A stretch of DNA of 64,000 nt. Origin: Methylomicrobium sp035916875. Lineage in GTDB: Bacteria; Pseudomonadota; Gammaproteobacteria; Methylococcales; Methylomonadaceae. A program made the translations under genes and the position numbers. This document shows, piece after piece, positions 45,149 through 53,797 of the stretch. The notes beneath the pieces are model-generated. The model searched no databases and was not told the origin of the DNA. It saw only the letters and a program-made list of their open reading frames with translations. The stretch spans positions 124,001-188,000 of the forward strand of contig NZ_JAXUHN010000094.1 of the NCBI RefSeq assembly GCF_035916875.1, in the 5' to 3' direction. How positions within the stretch are numbered: position 1 is the first letter of the stretch; every line of letters starts with the position of its first letter.

Positions 45149-45847
45149 ATGAACAGACAATATTTTTACTTGCCTTGTGTGGTGTTCGCCGCGGCTCTTG
45201 CCGGGTGTACTACGCCGCCTCATAAAGACATTCCGCTGCTGACTTCGGAAGTTGACGCCGTTGTCGGCGGCGATTACGGTCAGTCCATTTATCACGAAGA
45301 GTTGGCCGAGGAAAAATTGGAAGAAGCCAATAATGTATTAAACCATTGGAAAAACGACCATTACTGGAATATTGAAGAAGGGCAACGTGGGGTCGATGCA
45401 GCCCGAGCCGCCTCCCAGCACCGGCTCGAATCGGAAAAAGCGCTGTGCCAGTGGTTGACCGCCGTGCATAGCCCTAATCATCATATGTACGAGGTGGCGA
45501 AACATGACGCCGCCTATTTTAAAACCGGCAGTGCAGTCCCTTACAGCACCGATCATCATGCGATCTCGGCCATGGCCAGCTATCTGCAGGCGCATCCCGA
45601 TGCGTTCGCCGATGTGACCGCTTATACCGATACCGTTGGCAGTGCTGCCAGCAATCAGAATTTGGCGGAGAGAAGGGCTGAAACCGTCACCAAACTGCTC
45701 GTCGAACACGGCGCCAAGGCTGAGCAATTGCGCGTTAAGGCGGCGGGCGAAGCGGAAGGTCCCGACAACATGCCCGACCAACATCATCGGGTGGTTGTGA
45801 TGAGTACTGATCATCCCAAATATCAGGATTGCGCTGGTTTAAAATAA
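45149..45847 (+). CDS. OmpA-family lipoprotein
   Basis: A 232-residue lipoprotein: lipobox LAGC with Cys20 lipidated. After a helical, charged segment (about residues 45-110) comes an OmpA C-terminal peptidoglycan-binding domain (about 118-225) with VTAYTDTVGSAASNQNLAERRAETV in parts and LLVEHGAKAEQLRVKAAGE. It probably tethers the outer membrane to the wall. It lacks an OmpA barrel. Likely cotranscribed with the TIGR04073-like gene 60 bases upstream. Confidence 0.87.
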   Translation: MNRQYFYLPCVVFAAALAGCTTPPHKDIPLLTSEVDAVVGGDYGQSIYHEELAEEKLEEANNVLNHWKNDHYWNIEEGQRGVDAARAASQHRLESEKALCQWLTAVHSPNHHMYEVAKHDAAYFKTGSAVPYSTDHHAISAMASYLQAHPDAFADVTAYTDTVGSAASNQNLAERRAETVTKLLVEHGAKAEQLRVKAAGEAEGPDNMPDQHHRVVVMSTDHPKYQDCAGLK

Positions 45848-46176
45848 TTTTGTCTATCCCGGCCCCGTCGGTCGTGACTGGAGAAATTTTCCAAAACCAA
45901 AGCATCAAATCAAGGTAATCCGCACGTTATGCAGGTGTGAGTAGATTCCCGCACCTGCATTAACGTCGAATGCGTACCCCCCAACAGAAAGCCGGTCTGC
46001 AATAGAGCCTTGACCTTCGTATTTGCTACGATGTTTTTTGGGTATATTTCCGCAACACATGCAAGCATTCCAGACAAATTTATAACGCTTTAAACACGCG
46101 AACGCCCGGTTCATGAGCCAGCCGGCATGCTAATTTGTAGCTTACGAATCCTTGTTCTATCTTCCCGACCATCATT
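45848..46176. other. Gap between OmpA-like and BFD-like genes
   Basis: About 330 bases with no supported gene. A leftward 69-codon frame at 45905-46114 (GGYAFDVNAGAGIYSHLHN) has no recognised family and no clear ribosome site; it might be a fragment of a larger lost gene. Confidence 0.4.
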
Positions 46177-46368
46177 ATGAATGATGTCAAACCAGACAAA
46201 AAAACGGACTTTATTTGCCATTGTAGTGGGACCACTGTAGAGAAAATTAAGGAGCTTGTTGATAACGGGATCGACGATCTGGACAACATATCAAGGCTTA
46301 CAGGTGCTTGCGCGGGGTGCGGGGCTTGCGAAACTGCTGTGTTGGATTTACTGGCCGAATATGGCTGA
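46177..46368 (+). CDS. BFD-like [2Fe-2S]-binding small protein
   Basis: A 63-residue protein with the BFD/NirB-type 2Fe-2S motif: Cys14-x-Cys16 (ICHCSGTT) and Cys45-x-x-Cys48 (GACAGCGACE), plus an extra Cys51. The spacing matches bacterioferritin-associated ferredoxin, which moves electrons for iron release from bacterioferritin. No bacterioferritin is nearby, so the partner is unknown. It ends 34 bases before the convergent subtilase gene. Confidence 0.8.
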   Translation: MNDVKPDKKTDFICHCSGTTVEKIKELVDNGIDDLDNISRLTGACAGCGACETAVLDLLAEYG

Positions 46369-46402
46369 TTGCTGGAATCATCGGAATGTAAAGTGTTTTC
46401 GT

Positions 46403-47737
46403 TTATCGGCTCCATACGAAAGCGAATCTTTCATCGGCACAGTTCGCAATTTTGCAGAGCGACGCCACCGCATGATTCGCATTGATGCCGGAAAACTTGT
46501 CCGATTTTTCGCCAACTTCGGGTTTAAGCAATAATTCTTGTTGGGATTTTAGCAACAGCGCTTTGATGTTCTGAGAACTCAAACCGGGTTTCAGTTCCAA
46601 CAATAGCGCGACAAGCCCGGAGACTTCGGCAGCGGCGATCGAACTGCCGGAAATGAAATCATAGGTATTATGCGGCAGTGTGGTTAGCACGTTTTCTCCG
46701 GGTGCTTCTATCCGTCCGTCAGGATTTGACTTCTGATCTTTGGTGTTTGATAAAGCCTGGACTGGAATGACATCTTTCAGCGTGGCGGGAAAATTATCTT
46801 GCGCCTGCGCCGTTCCCGCATCGGCCGCTACGACGACAATCCCGCGTTCAATCGCTTCGTTCAAGAGCAGTTCAAGCAAAGGGTCTTGCGGCCCGGCAAG
46901 GCTCATATTCAGAATGTCGGCGCCCGCTTTGATCGCCGTATTGATCGCCAGCGCCAACGTGTAGCTGTTGCAAACCGCCGCTATCGTACCGGCTTTTACC
47001 GGCCAGCAGGCTTTCAATGCAAGCAGATTGGCGTCGGGAGCGATGCCGGTGATGCCGACGCCATTGTCTTTCCCGGCAATCATTACGCCCGCGACGGCGG
47101 TACCGTGGATGTCTTCTGCGAATCCCGGCGACATATCGTCCGCAAAGTTTTCCTGCCGGCTGATTTGCCCGGAGAGATCGGGGTGGCCGGGATCGACGCC
47201 GGTGTCGATTATGGCGATCGTGACGTTACGTCCGGTGGCCAGATCATGCACCCGATCCAACTGCATGGTATGGAGATTGGACTGAAGCTTGAAATAGGGG
47301 GCGTTGTATACGTGTCTTCCTTGCGTCGTAAACCAATGCATCTTTTGCACGATGTTGATACGAGCATCCTTGGCCATCAGCTCCAGCGTGTCCGCAATCG
47401 GGCCGGCGGTCAGGACTTTATAGACCACGCATTGCACGCCGACTGCGGTCATCGGCCATTCGGCCAGCTTTTGCAGATGATAGTCCTCGGCGATTTGCGC
47501 GGAGGTGCGGCGGCTCCAGGTAGAACTCTGGTAGTCGCCGCGGCGTCGGTAACTGGAAAGCGGCATCGGCGTTGACTTCCGGTCGATGGATTGATCGGCA
47601 AAACCGACCAGTATCATGCGCTCCGCCTCGGCCGGGTTGGGTTGTCGGGGAAAGTTCGCGGCAGCCGGACTCGAGATGCCCCTTTCGGCGGCAAACGAGA
47701 GGCTCGCAAAGCACAATAATAACCATCCAAGTTTCAT
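46403..47737 (-). CDS. Exported subtilisin-like serine protease (S8)
   Basis: A 444-residue secreted S8 protease with a signal peptide at residues 1-17. A propeptide-like region (about 40-140) precedes the catalytic domain. The triad is Asp178 (IIDTGVD), His211 (DIHGTAVAG) and Ser366 (ISGSSIAAAEVSG). The oxyanion position, usually Asn in an AAGN motif, reads VVVAADAG with Asp306, an unusual change also seen in the eukaryotic convertase PC2. Its start overlaps the anti-sigma gene by four bases, placing it last in a sigma/anti-sigma/protease operon; it may process cell-surface proteins or the anti-sigma factor. Confidence 0.9.
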   Translation of the reverse strand: MKLGWLLLCFASLSFAAERGISSPAAANFPRQPNPAEAERMILVGFADQSIDRKSTPMPLSSYRRRGDYQSSTWSRRTSAQIAEDYHLQKLAEWPMTAVGVQCVVYKVLTAGPIADTLELMAKDARINIVQKMHWFTTQGRHVYNAPYFKLQSNLHTMQLDRVHDLATGRNVTIAIIDTGVDPGHPDLSGQISRQENFADDMSPGFAEDIHGTAVAGVMIAGKDNGVGITGIAPDANLLALKACWPVKAGTIAAVCNSYTLALAINTAIKAGADILNMSLAGPQDPLLELLLNEAIERGIVVVAADAGTAQAQDNFPATLKDVIPVQALSNTKDQKSNPDGRIEAPGENVLTTLPHNTYDFISGSSIAAAEVSGLVALLLELKPGLSSQNIKALLLKSQQELLLKPEVGEKSDKFSGINANHAVASLCKIANCADERFAFVWSR

Positions 47738-48438
47738 TGCGGTTTTTCCTGGGGCATGAGTGCAGCCGATAACGAAAACGCCGGCTCGGCAAAAATGACT
47801 TGCGAATTTTTTCTCAGCGTCGCCAGTGTTTCGAGAACCTGCCGGGTGGCGAGCGCCGGTTTAAGGCGGATTAGATACACGCCCAGGGTATTGGGTCCTT
47901 CGACGATTTCTCCGGCAATGGAATCGATCACCGACTTTCTTTGCCTGCTATCGGCGCTTTCAGAAAACACGACCCGAATTTCATTGTCGTGCGCGACAGG
48001 GATTTCCGAAGCGGCGAGGGTCCGGTAGCTGTTTTCAAACTGACGAGCGACGATAAAATAAGCGGGGATCGACAAGATGCACAACGCCAGCGCCGCGATC
48101 GCCCGATACGGAAAAATTGGCAATACGAAGTTGAACTTTCTCTTTCCCTGCCGCGATCGCATACTCGTGGTCATCTGTTCCTTGCGATCGCCGCCCCGAT
48201 GCATGCGCGCTCGCAAGCGGGAAAAAGACGCTTGGGGGTCGTCGATGGTAGCCGCTTGTTTTATCGCCAAGGACAGTTTATTCAGCTCGGCAATTTCGCG
48301 CTTGCAGGTAGAACAGACTTTGAGATGATTCTCGACCGCCCTCAGTTCAGCATCGTCCAGGGTTTTATTGACGTACCACGGCAACAACAGCATGATGTCG
48401 TGATGAGCGGGGTAAGGGTTTGCGTTATCGTCTTTCAT
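47734..48438 (-). CDS. Zinc-finger anti-sigma factor with protease-propeptide-like C-terminal domain
   Basis: A 234-residue single-pass membrane protein. The cytoplasmic N-terminus has the ZAS motif His38-x3-Cys42-x2-Cys45 (HLKVCSTC) that binds ECF sigma factors. One transmembrane helix covers about residues 112-131. The periplasmic part (about 153-222) reads EIRVVFSESADSRQRKSVI, then LGVYLIRLKPAL and VIFAEPAF, a pattern like the N-terminal prodomain of fervidolysin-type subtilases. It lies between an ECF sigma gene (13 bases upstream) and a subtilase gene (4-base overlap), so this domain may bind that protease. The binding is inference. Confidence 0.85.
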   Translation of the reverse strand: MKDDNANPYPAHHDIMLLLPWYVNKTLDDAELRAVENHLKVCSTCKREIAELNKLSLAIKQAATIDDPQASFSRLRARMHRGGDRKEQMTTSMRSRQGKRKFNFVLPIFPYRAIAALALCILSIPAYFIVARQFENSYRTLAASEIPVAHDNEIRVVFSESADSRQRKSVIDSIAGEIVEGPNTLGVYLIRLKPALATRQVLETLATLRKNSQVIFAEPAFSLSAALMPQEKPQ

Positions 48439-48451
48439 CGTAGAATCCTGA

Positions 48452-49039
48452 TTAATTCCTTTTGTCGTTCAAAAAGGCAGCCAGTTTTTTGCGCGCGTAG
48501 TGCATTCTCGTTTTAATTGTATTTTCCGAGCACTCCATCAACTCGGCAATTTCGTTGTAATGAAGTTCCTGGTAGTAGGTCAGCTCAATGACGGCACGCT
48601 GCTCGGGCGAGAGGCAGTCCAAGGCAAACTCCAGCCAATCGTCCAGTTCGATTTGCAGCGGTCCGTTGTCTTCAAGCGCATGCTCCCGCGCATCGCCTTC
48701 CATATCGTCTAGCCAAACGGTGTTGCCCTGAACCGCGTTGCGCAGCGACTGCCGCGCCTTGTTGAAGGCAATGCCGAATATCCAGGTTGACGGGCGGCAT
48801 TGCCGGTTATACGTGGAGGCCTTTTCCCAAACTACGTACATCGTATCGTTAATGATTTCCTCGATCAGCTCGGGTCTGCGCGTCATGCGCGCAACGAAAC
48901 GGAACAAACGGCTGTAAAGCCGGTGATAAAGCCGTTCGAAAGCTTGTTCGTCGCCCTGCACGATCAAGTTCATAAGTTCGGCTTCAGGGTCTTCCGGGGG
49001 CGTTTGGTTGTCGATGTTCAATGGGTTACCTGAATACAT
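48452..49039 (-). CDS. ECF-type RNA polymerase sigma factor
   Basis: A 195-residue ECF sigma factor. Region 2 lies at about residues 30-100 (AFERLYHRLYSRLFRFVARM, ELIEEIINDTMYVVWEKA, in parts), region 4 at about 135-190 with HYNEIAELMECSENTIKTRM as the helix-turn-helix. First gene of the leftward sigma/anti-sigma/subtilase operon. The activating signal is likely periplasmic, through the anti-sigma factor. Targets cannot be seen from the sequence. Confidence 0.92.
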   Translation of the reverse strand: MYSGNPLNIDNQTPPEDPEAELMNLIVQGDEQAFERLYHRLYSRLFRFVARMTRRPELIEEIINDTMYVVWEKASTYNRQCRPSTWIFGIAFNKARQSLRNAVQGNTVWLDDMEGDAREHALEDNGPLQIELDDWLEFALDCLSPEQRAVIELTYYQELHYNEIAELMECSENTIKTRMHYARKKLAAFLNDKRN

Positions 49040-49126
49040 TCATCGCCGGCGGTAAGTATTTACCGATATATCGCGGTGCAACCGGAAAAGGTTCAATGGA
49101 CTGAAAAAATTTAGCTTTATGGGTGC

Positions 49127-49810
49127 TTAAAAACCGGCGGAAATGCTGAACAAAAAAGTCGGATTCAGGGGCGGAGGGTAATAATCCGAGTGACCATCGG
49201 GCTGCGAATTTGTGCTGCTGGCCGTATCCACCGCATGCACGTATCGCAAATCGAGTGTGACAAACTTGAAAAACGTACTGAATCCGGCATTCCAATACAA
49301 ATAGTCATATTCCAAAGTGCGCTCGGCTTGCGTATAGCCGATGCCTGCGGAAAATTCCAGAAAGTCGGTGACGGGGTAGCGGCCGGTCATTTCATAATTC
49401 ATGGCGGCATGGCCGCGCTGATAATAATCCTCGGAGAAGGAAACGTTCGCGCTCAGAATATCCCGGAAATGCAAAAAAAGGCCGATTTCGTTGTAATCCG
49501 ATGGCTTCCCGAAAATATTTCCATCGTAGAGATAGCGTGACCATTGGCCGTCAAGCCGCCAATCACCGGGCAAACTGAAGGCCCAGCCCAGATAGGGGTT
49601 GATTTCGATATGGGCGGCGTCGGCATTCTTGTTGTCGCCAAAATTCACATAGGCTGTATTGACGTCAGAATAAAAACCGGCCGCATGCTGATAATCGAGA
49701 TTGACAAGACCCGAAAATTTACCGGTGCTTTTGGAAAAGCCTTTGCCGATGTTCTCGCTCATGACAGTCGCCGATGCATGAATTTCGGCACCGGCAGGGG
49801 CGAAGTGCAA
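49127..49810 (-). CDS. TorF-like putative porin with uncertain start
   Basis: A 227-residue beta-rich protein of the TorF/Gcw_chp (TIGR02001) family: SATVMSENIGKGFSKS at the N-terminus, repeated short amphipathic strands, and a C-terminal Phe (SISAGF) as in outer-membrane barrels. The only usable start in frame is TTG at 49810, which cuts into the signal peptide. Upstream the frame stays open and would add a good signal sequence (RRLPSAAILLLHFAPAGA), but no ATG, GTG or TTG is found before the stop near 49900. The true start is therefore non-standard or has been lost. About 330 gene-free bases separate it from the next gene. Confidence 0.7.
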   Translation of the reverse strand: MHFAPAGAEIHASATVMSENIGKGFSKSTGKFSGLVNLDYQHAAGFYSDVNTAYVNFGDNKNADAAHIEINPYLGWAFSLPGDWRLDGQWSRYLYDGNIFGKPSDYNEIGLFLHFRDILSANVSFSEDYYQRGHAAMNYEMTGRYPVTDFLEFSAGIGYTQAERTLEYDYLYWNAGFSTFFKFVTLDLRYVHAVDTASSTNSQPDGHSDYYPPPLNPTFLFSISAGF

Positions 49811-50146
49811 GAGAAGAATCGCCGCGCTGGGCAGTCGCCTAAATCCGGATAGGGTACAGGAGGTGTCTATGGCTGAAAGTATATCAAACCTTTCGAATAT
49901 TAGAGAAAATGCTCAGGTAGAACGGTAGGTTTGGTCCCCGCCAACGAGAAGCGTGTATTGTCAATCGGTATGTCGGCGTCTTGCCGCCTAGGCGCGGAAG
50001 CAATTTTTCGCTCCGATTGAACCTTTTTCAAGGTACGAGGAATCCAGTAGTTGAAGCTTTTAGAACCAGCGGATGAAATAGAACCAACAGGATAAAAGTT
50101 TTTATATTTTTTGAGCAATTCAACTTCCCCATTTGAAGGAACAACA

Positions 50147-50746
50147 ATGAAAACAACAAAACATAAAGAATTGGCGCTTTTACTGGTTGGCAGCCTGGTT
50201 GTCGCCGCCCCCGTATTTGCGAGCGGTTCAGACGACGGTAACTCGTCCAGCAGTTCAAGCTCGTCGAGTTCATCTGGTACTTCGGGTACTTCGGGTACTT
50301 CGGGATCGTCAGGGAGTTCAGTGATGAAATGCTCTACGGATCGGTCCGTATCGGTTCGATGTACGGTCAGCCCGAGTATTTCCGAACCGGCTGTGAAAGT
50401 CGCGCATAAAAAGACCTTCAAAAAGAACGGTCTCAAACAGGACCTCGAACTCAAGGTCTATATCGGTAAAGGCAGTTTAGTGACCGACGATAATTTTGAG
50501 GAGGGCGTTGTGATTGCAAGATTTCCCGATAATTCCGTCTGCGAACTGGAGGGTATCGGGAAAAGCCGTAAATACTATAAGTATTCATTAAAAGTCCGGA
50601 CGCGCAACGGGGTTTATCAGGAAAGGAAAGGATTTTGCGAATCCAACGATATCCCTGCTTACACGGGCGATTCTGTCGTCATTGAATATGATGGAGACGA
50701 TGACTTAGCCACCGCCAATACGGAATTAGCGCGAATTTCTTTTTAG
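50147..50746 (+). CDS. Exported Ser-rich protein of unknown function
   Basis: A 199-residue secreted protein with a signal peptide (residues 1-26, VVAAPVFAS). It is followed by a low-complexity linker at about residues 32-58 of Ser and TSG repeats, where the DNA holds three copies of a nine-base unit GGTACTTCG. The rest (about 60-199) is a globular domain with four cysteines (KCSTDRSVSVRC, SVCELEG, GFCESND), probably two disulfides. No family is recognised. The ATG at 50147 has GGAAC ahead. It points towards an O-heptosyltransferase-like gene read the other way; the Ser-rich linker could be a glycosylation site, which is speculation. Confidence 0.7.
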   Translation: MKTTKHKELALLLVGSLVVAAPVFASGSDDGNSSSSSSSSSSSGTSGTSGTSGSSGSSVMKCSTDRSVSVRCTVSPSISEPAVKVAHKKTFKKNGLKQDLELKVYIGKGSLVTDDNFEEGVVIARFPDNSVCELEGIGKSRKYYKYSLKVRTRNGVYQERKGFCESNDIPAYTGDSVVIEYDGDDDLATANTELARISF

Positions 50747-50861
50747 AAAGTTAGCTGGCCTTTTGACAATCAAGCTCGGAACGGGGGAATGGGGACGATT
50801 ATCCCATTGCGGGCTTGTTCGGAGTTCAACCGTGAGTTTGGCTTTGATCCTGTCCGCTTTT

Positions 50862-51857
50862 TCAAAGATACGGAGAGATGGCACTTATGACCTGGCGGCC
50901 GCTGATGAGCCGGGTACACTCGAACATACGCGGCGTCTCCTTATGATCGGGGCACCAGTCCCAATTGCTGGCGTCCAGGCGGTAACGGTTAAAGCATCCG
51001 CTGCAAACTCCACCCGGCGGAAATATTCGGATACAGTCCTGCATTTCCGCATAGGGATAGGAAAAGCCGCTGATCAGGCAGGTCCTGCAGCCGGTGGCCC
51101 AGGACAGCCAACTGAGGCCGCTGCCGACGCCGATAAACAGCTTAGCGTGCCGTAGATAGTTGATCACTGTCTCCAAGCCGCCTTCTTGCAGACATTTCAC
51201 CCCTTGGGGGGCGCTGTTGCCCATGTGTTTCTTACCTTCTTTCGACAACAGTACGACGTTATAACCTTTATAACGCAGAAAGCGCACAACTTCATCCCAG
51301 CCTTTGGGATTGTTCCAGTATTTCGCTTGGCACGTGGCGTGCAGGCCGATACAGACATAGGGTTTATCGATTAGGCGCGGCAAATCGGGGATGCTGATCA
51401 GCGGTTTGATTTCGCTAAAAGGCAATCCCAAAATGTCGAATGCCGGTTGAGCCAGCGGTTGTTCTCGAAAGTCCGTGGGATTTTTGCTGTAATCGTATTC
51501 GCCGTCTTCCTTATAAAACAAGCCTATTCGATACATGGCATAAAGATCGTGAGCTGTTTCTCCGGGGGCGATAAATTCTATTTCCGGATAATTTTCTCTG
51601 AAGAGATCGTTCAAATATGTCGAACAAATCATATGGCAATGATGCCGTTTACGGAACTCCTCGACGGCCGGAAGCCAGGCCAGCGTATCGCCCAGCGAAC
51701 TCGATTCGAAGGCGATGTAAACCCGTTTATTTTGGCAATCGTAAGTGTGATGGTATAGCAGGCTGTTATCGGCTTGACTGAAAACATTGACTCGCCAGCG
51801 CACGAAATAGCGATGCGGCGTTCTTATCCACTGTCCGGCCTCGACTTCGCGCTGCAT
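50862..51857 (-). CDS. BAHT-type autotransporter O-heptosyltransferase-like protein (5' end out of frame)
   Basis: 331 residues are open from ATG 51857. The protein matches bacterial autotransporter heptosyltransferases (TibC/Aah-like): GDTLAWLPAVEEFRKRH, LFRENYPEIEF, and the iron-finger cysteines in GGVCSGCFNRYR, WDWCPDH and FECTRLIS. Such enzymes add heptose to serines of adhesins. The family N-terminus continues upstream in the same frame (ARFHCNFIDGAYLEIAGDD, then KIEDLDEPDF) with no start codon before a stop. Removing one base from a run of six G at 51975-51980 would join it to ATGs at 52008/52005. So the gene is frameshifted or its start is phase-variable. Confidence 0.8.
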   Translation of the reverse strand: MQREVEAGQWIRTPHRYFVRWRVNVFSQADNSLLYHHTYDCQNKRVYIAFESSSLGDTLAWLPAVEEFRKRHHCHMICSTYLNDLFRENYPEIEFIAPGETAHDLYAMYRIGLFYKEDGEYDYSKNPTDFREQPLAQPAFDILGLPFSEIKPLISIPDLPRLIDKPYVCIGLHATCQAKYWNNPKGWDEVVRFLRYKGYNVVLLSKEGKKHMGNSAPQGVKCLQEGGLETVINYLRHAKLFIGVGSGLSWLSWATGCRTCLISGFSYPYAEMQDCIRIFPPGGVCSGCFNRYRLDASNWDWCPDHKETPRMFECTRLISGRQVISAISPYL

Positions 51858-51974
51858 AATAAAATCAGGCTCATCGAGATCTTCGATTTTTACAAGATAG
51901 CGTTCATGATCATCGCCGGCTATTTCCAGGTAGGCACCGTCGATGAAGTTGCAGTGAAATCTTGCCGAGTTTGT

Positions 51975-51980
51975 GGGGGG
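51975..51980. other. Homopolymer G6 (C6 on coding strand) at the frameshift of the heptosyltransferase
   Basis: Run of six G near the 5' end of the leftward BAHT-like gene. With five, ATG 52008 would read in frame into the conserved N-terminal domain (MMLNPLHRKSP then TNSARFHCNF); with six, it does not. A slipped-strand switch, a fixed mutation or a sequencing error would all look the same. Confidence 0.6.
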
Positions 51981-52110
51981 ATTTTCGGTGGAGTGGGTTA
52001 AGCATCATTACGATGCCGGTACATTGGTAATGATGGCAAAATCGCTATAGGAGGCAAAAAACGGCAATTAACCTCGATGCCCTTGCACCGCATCGAGGCT
52101 GTCCGATGCG

Positions 52111-53784
52111 TTAAAACAGCCCGCTGATCCGCCCGTTTTCGTCGATATCGATCTTTTCGGCCGCAGGTACTTTCGGCAGGCCAGGCATGGTCATGATGTC
52201 GCCCGCAATCGCGACGATGAAGCCAGCGCCGTTGGCGAGGCGGACTTCGCGGATTTCGACTGTGTGCCCGGAAGGGGCGCCTTTGACCGAGGCGTCGGTC
52301 GAGAAAGACATCTGCGTCTTGGCCATGCAGACCGGGAAATGGCCGTATTCGCCGTTCCAGGCCGCAAGCTGCGCCTTAACCTTCGCATTCGCGGTGACAT
52401 TTGCTGCACCGTACAGTTTGGTCGCGATCGTTTCGATCTTTTCCCAGAGGCTCAGGTGATCGTCGTAAACGAAACGGCAGCCGTCGTGATGGTGATCGGC
52501 CGTTTCGGCGACCGCATGCGCGAGCTGTTCGGCGCCCTTGCCGCCTTCGGCCCAGTGGTTCGAGACGATGCAGACCGCTCCGAGGGTCCGGCACTTGTCC
52601 TGCAACAGGTTCAGCTCGGCCTCGGTGTCGAAGGTGAAATGGTTGATGCAGATTACGCAAGGCAGGCCGTAGTGCTCGGTGATGTTCCGGTAATGCCGCT
52701 CCAGGTTTGCGAAGCCTTTGTCGAGTGCGCTCAGGTTTTCCTGGTTCAAGTCTTCTTTCGCCACGCCGCCGTGGAATTTGAGAGCCCTGACCGTTGCGAC
52801 CAGGACGGCTGCCGACGGCTTCAATCCCGCCATCCGGCATTTGATGTCGACGAATTTTTCGGCGCCGAGATCCGCGCCGAAGCCGGCTTCGGTTATCACA
52901 TAATCGGCCAGTTTTAAAGCGGTCTTGGTCGCGGTGACCGTATTACAGCCGTGCGCGATGTTCGCGAACGGGCCGCCGTGAATGAAGGCGATATTGTTTT
53001 CGAGCGTTTGCACCAGGTTCGGCTTGATCGCGTCCTTCAACAAGGCCGCCATTGCCCCGTGCGCATTCAGGTCGCGCGCGTAAACCGGTGTCTTATTGTC
53101 GATCTTGTAGCCGATCACGATGCGGCCGAGGCGTTCCTTCAAGTCGGCGCGGCTGGTCGCGAGGCAGAGAATCGCCATCACTTCCGAGGCGACCACGATG
53201 TCGTAGCCGTCCTCGCGCAGATAGCCGTTCGCGGGGCCGCCCATGCCGACCACGATGTGGCGCAGCGCGCGGTCGTTCATGTCGACGACGCGCTTCCATT
53301 GAATCCGGCGAGGGTCGATGCCGAGCGCATTGCCGTGGTTGATGTGGTTGTCGATCAGTGCCGAGAGCAGGTTGTGCGCGACGCCGATCGCATGAAAGTC
53401 GCCGGTGAAATGCAGGTTGATGTCTTCCATTGGCACGACCTGCGCATGGCCGCCGCCGGCGGCTCCCCCTTTGACGCCGAAGCAGGGGCCGAGCGAAGGC
53501 TCGCGCAAGCACATGATCGTCTTCTTGCCGACACGGTTCAGCGCATCGCCGAGGCCGACCGAGGTAGTGGTCTTGCCTTCGCCGGCCGGCGTCGGGCTGA
53601 TCGCGGTGACCAGGATCAGTTTGCCGTCCGGTTTGTCGCCGAGGCTGTTTACATAATCCAGCGACAATTTGGCCTTGTAATGGCCGTAAGGATCGAGATG
53701 TTCGGCGTCGATGCCGAAATGCTCTTTCGCCAGGCCGATGATCGGCTTCATCTTGGCCTGCTGGGCGATTTCTATGTCAGACAT
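52111..53784 (-). CDS. ftfL: Formate-tetrahydrofolate ligase
   Basis: A 557-residue enzyme that joins formate to tetrahydrofolate with ATP, giving 10-formyl-THF, the entry of formate carbon into the serine cycle. The nucleotide loop PTPAGEGKTTTSVGLGDAL covers residues about 65-83; REPSLGPCFGVKGGAAGGG and the THF-site segments follow, and the length is standard. It lies downstream of glyA, read leftward, after 115 bases filled with two hairpins. AGGA precedes the ATG. Also called fhs. Confidence 0.96.
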   Translation of the reverse strand: MSDIEIAQQAKMKPIIGLAKEHFGIDAEHLDPYGHYKAKLSLDYVNSLGDKPDGKLILVTAISPTPAGEGKTTTSVGLGDALNRVGKKTIMCLREPSLGPCFGVKGGAAGGGHAQVVPMEDINLHFTGDFHAIGVAHNLLSALIDNHINHGNALGIDPRRIQWKRVVDMNDRALRHIVVGMGGPANGYLREDGYDIVVASEVMAILCLATSRADLKERLGRIVIGYKIDNKTPVYARDLNAHGAMAALLKDAIKPNLVQTLENNIAFIHGGPFANIAHGCNTVTATKTALKLADYVITEAGFGADLGAEKFVDIKCRMAGLKPSAAVLVATVRALKFHGGVAKEDLNQENLSALDKGFANLERHYRNITEHYGLPCVICINHFTFDTEAELNLLQDKCRTLGAVCIVSNHWAEGGKGAEQLAHAVAETADHHHDGCRFVYDDHLSLWEKIETIATKLYGAANVTANAKVKAQLAAWNGEYGHFPVCMAKTQMSFSTDASVKGAPSGHTVEIREVRLANGAGFIVAIAGDIMTMPGLPKVPAAEKIDIDENGRISGLF

Positions 53785-53797
53785 GCTTTCCTCGTAG

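Noticed and set aside
45905..46114. 69-codon leftward frame
   Set aside because: No clear start signal or family; left as part of the intergenic region.
49900..50454. Leftward 184-codon frame opposite the Ser-rich protein, rich in Glu-Val-Pro
   Set aside because: The repeats are the complement of the Ser/TSG linker; the plus-strand reading has a signal peptide and a ribosome site.
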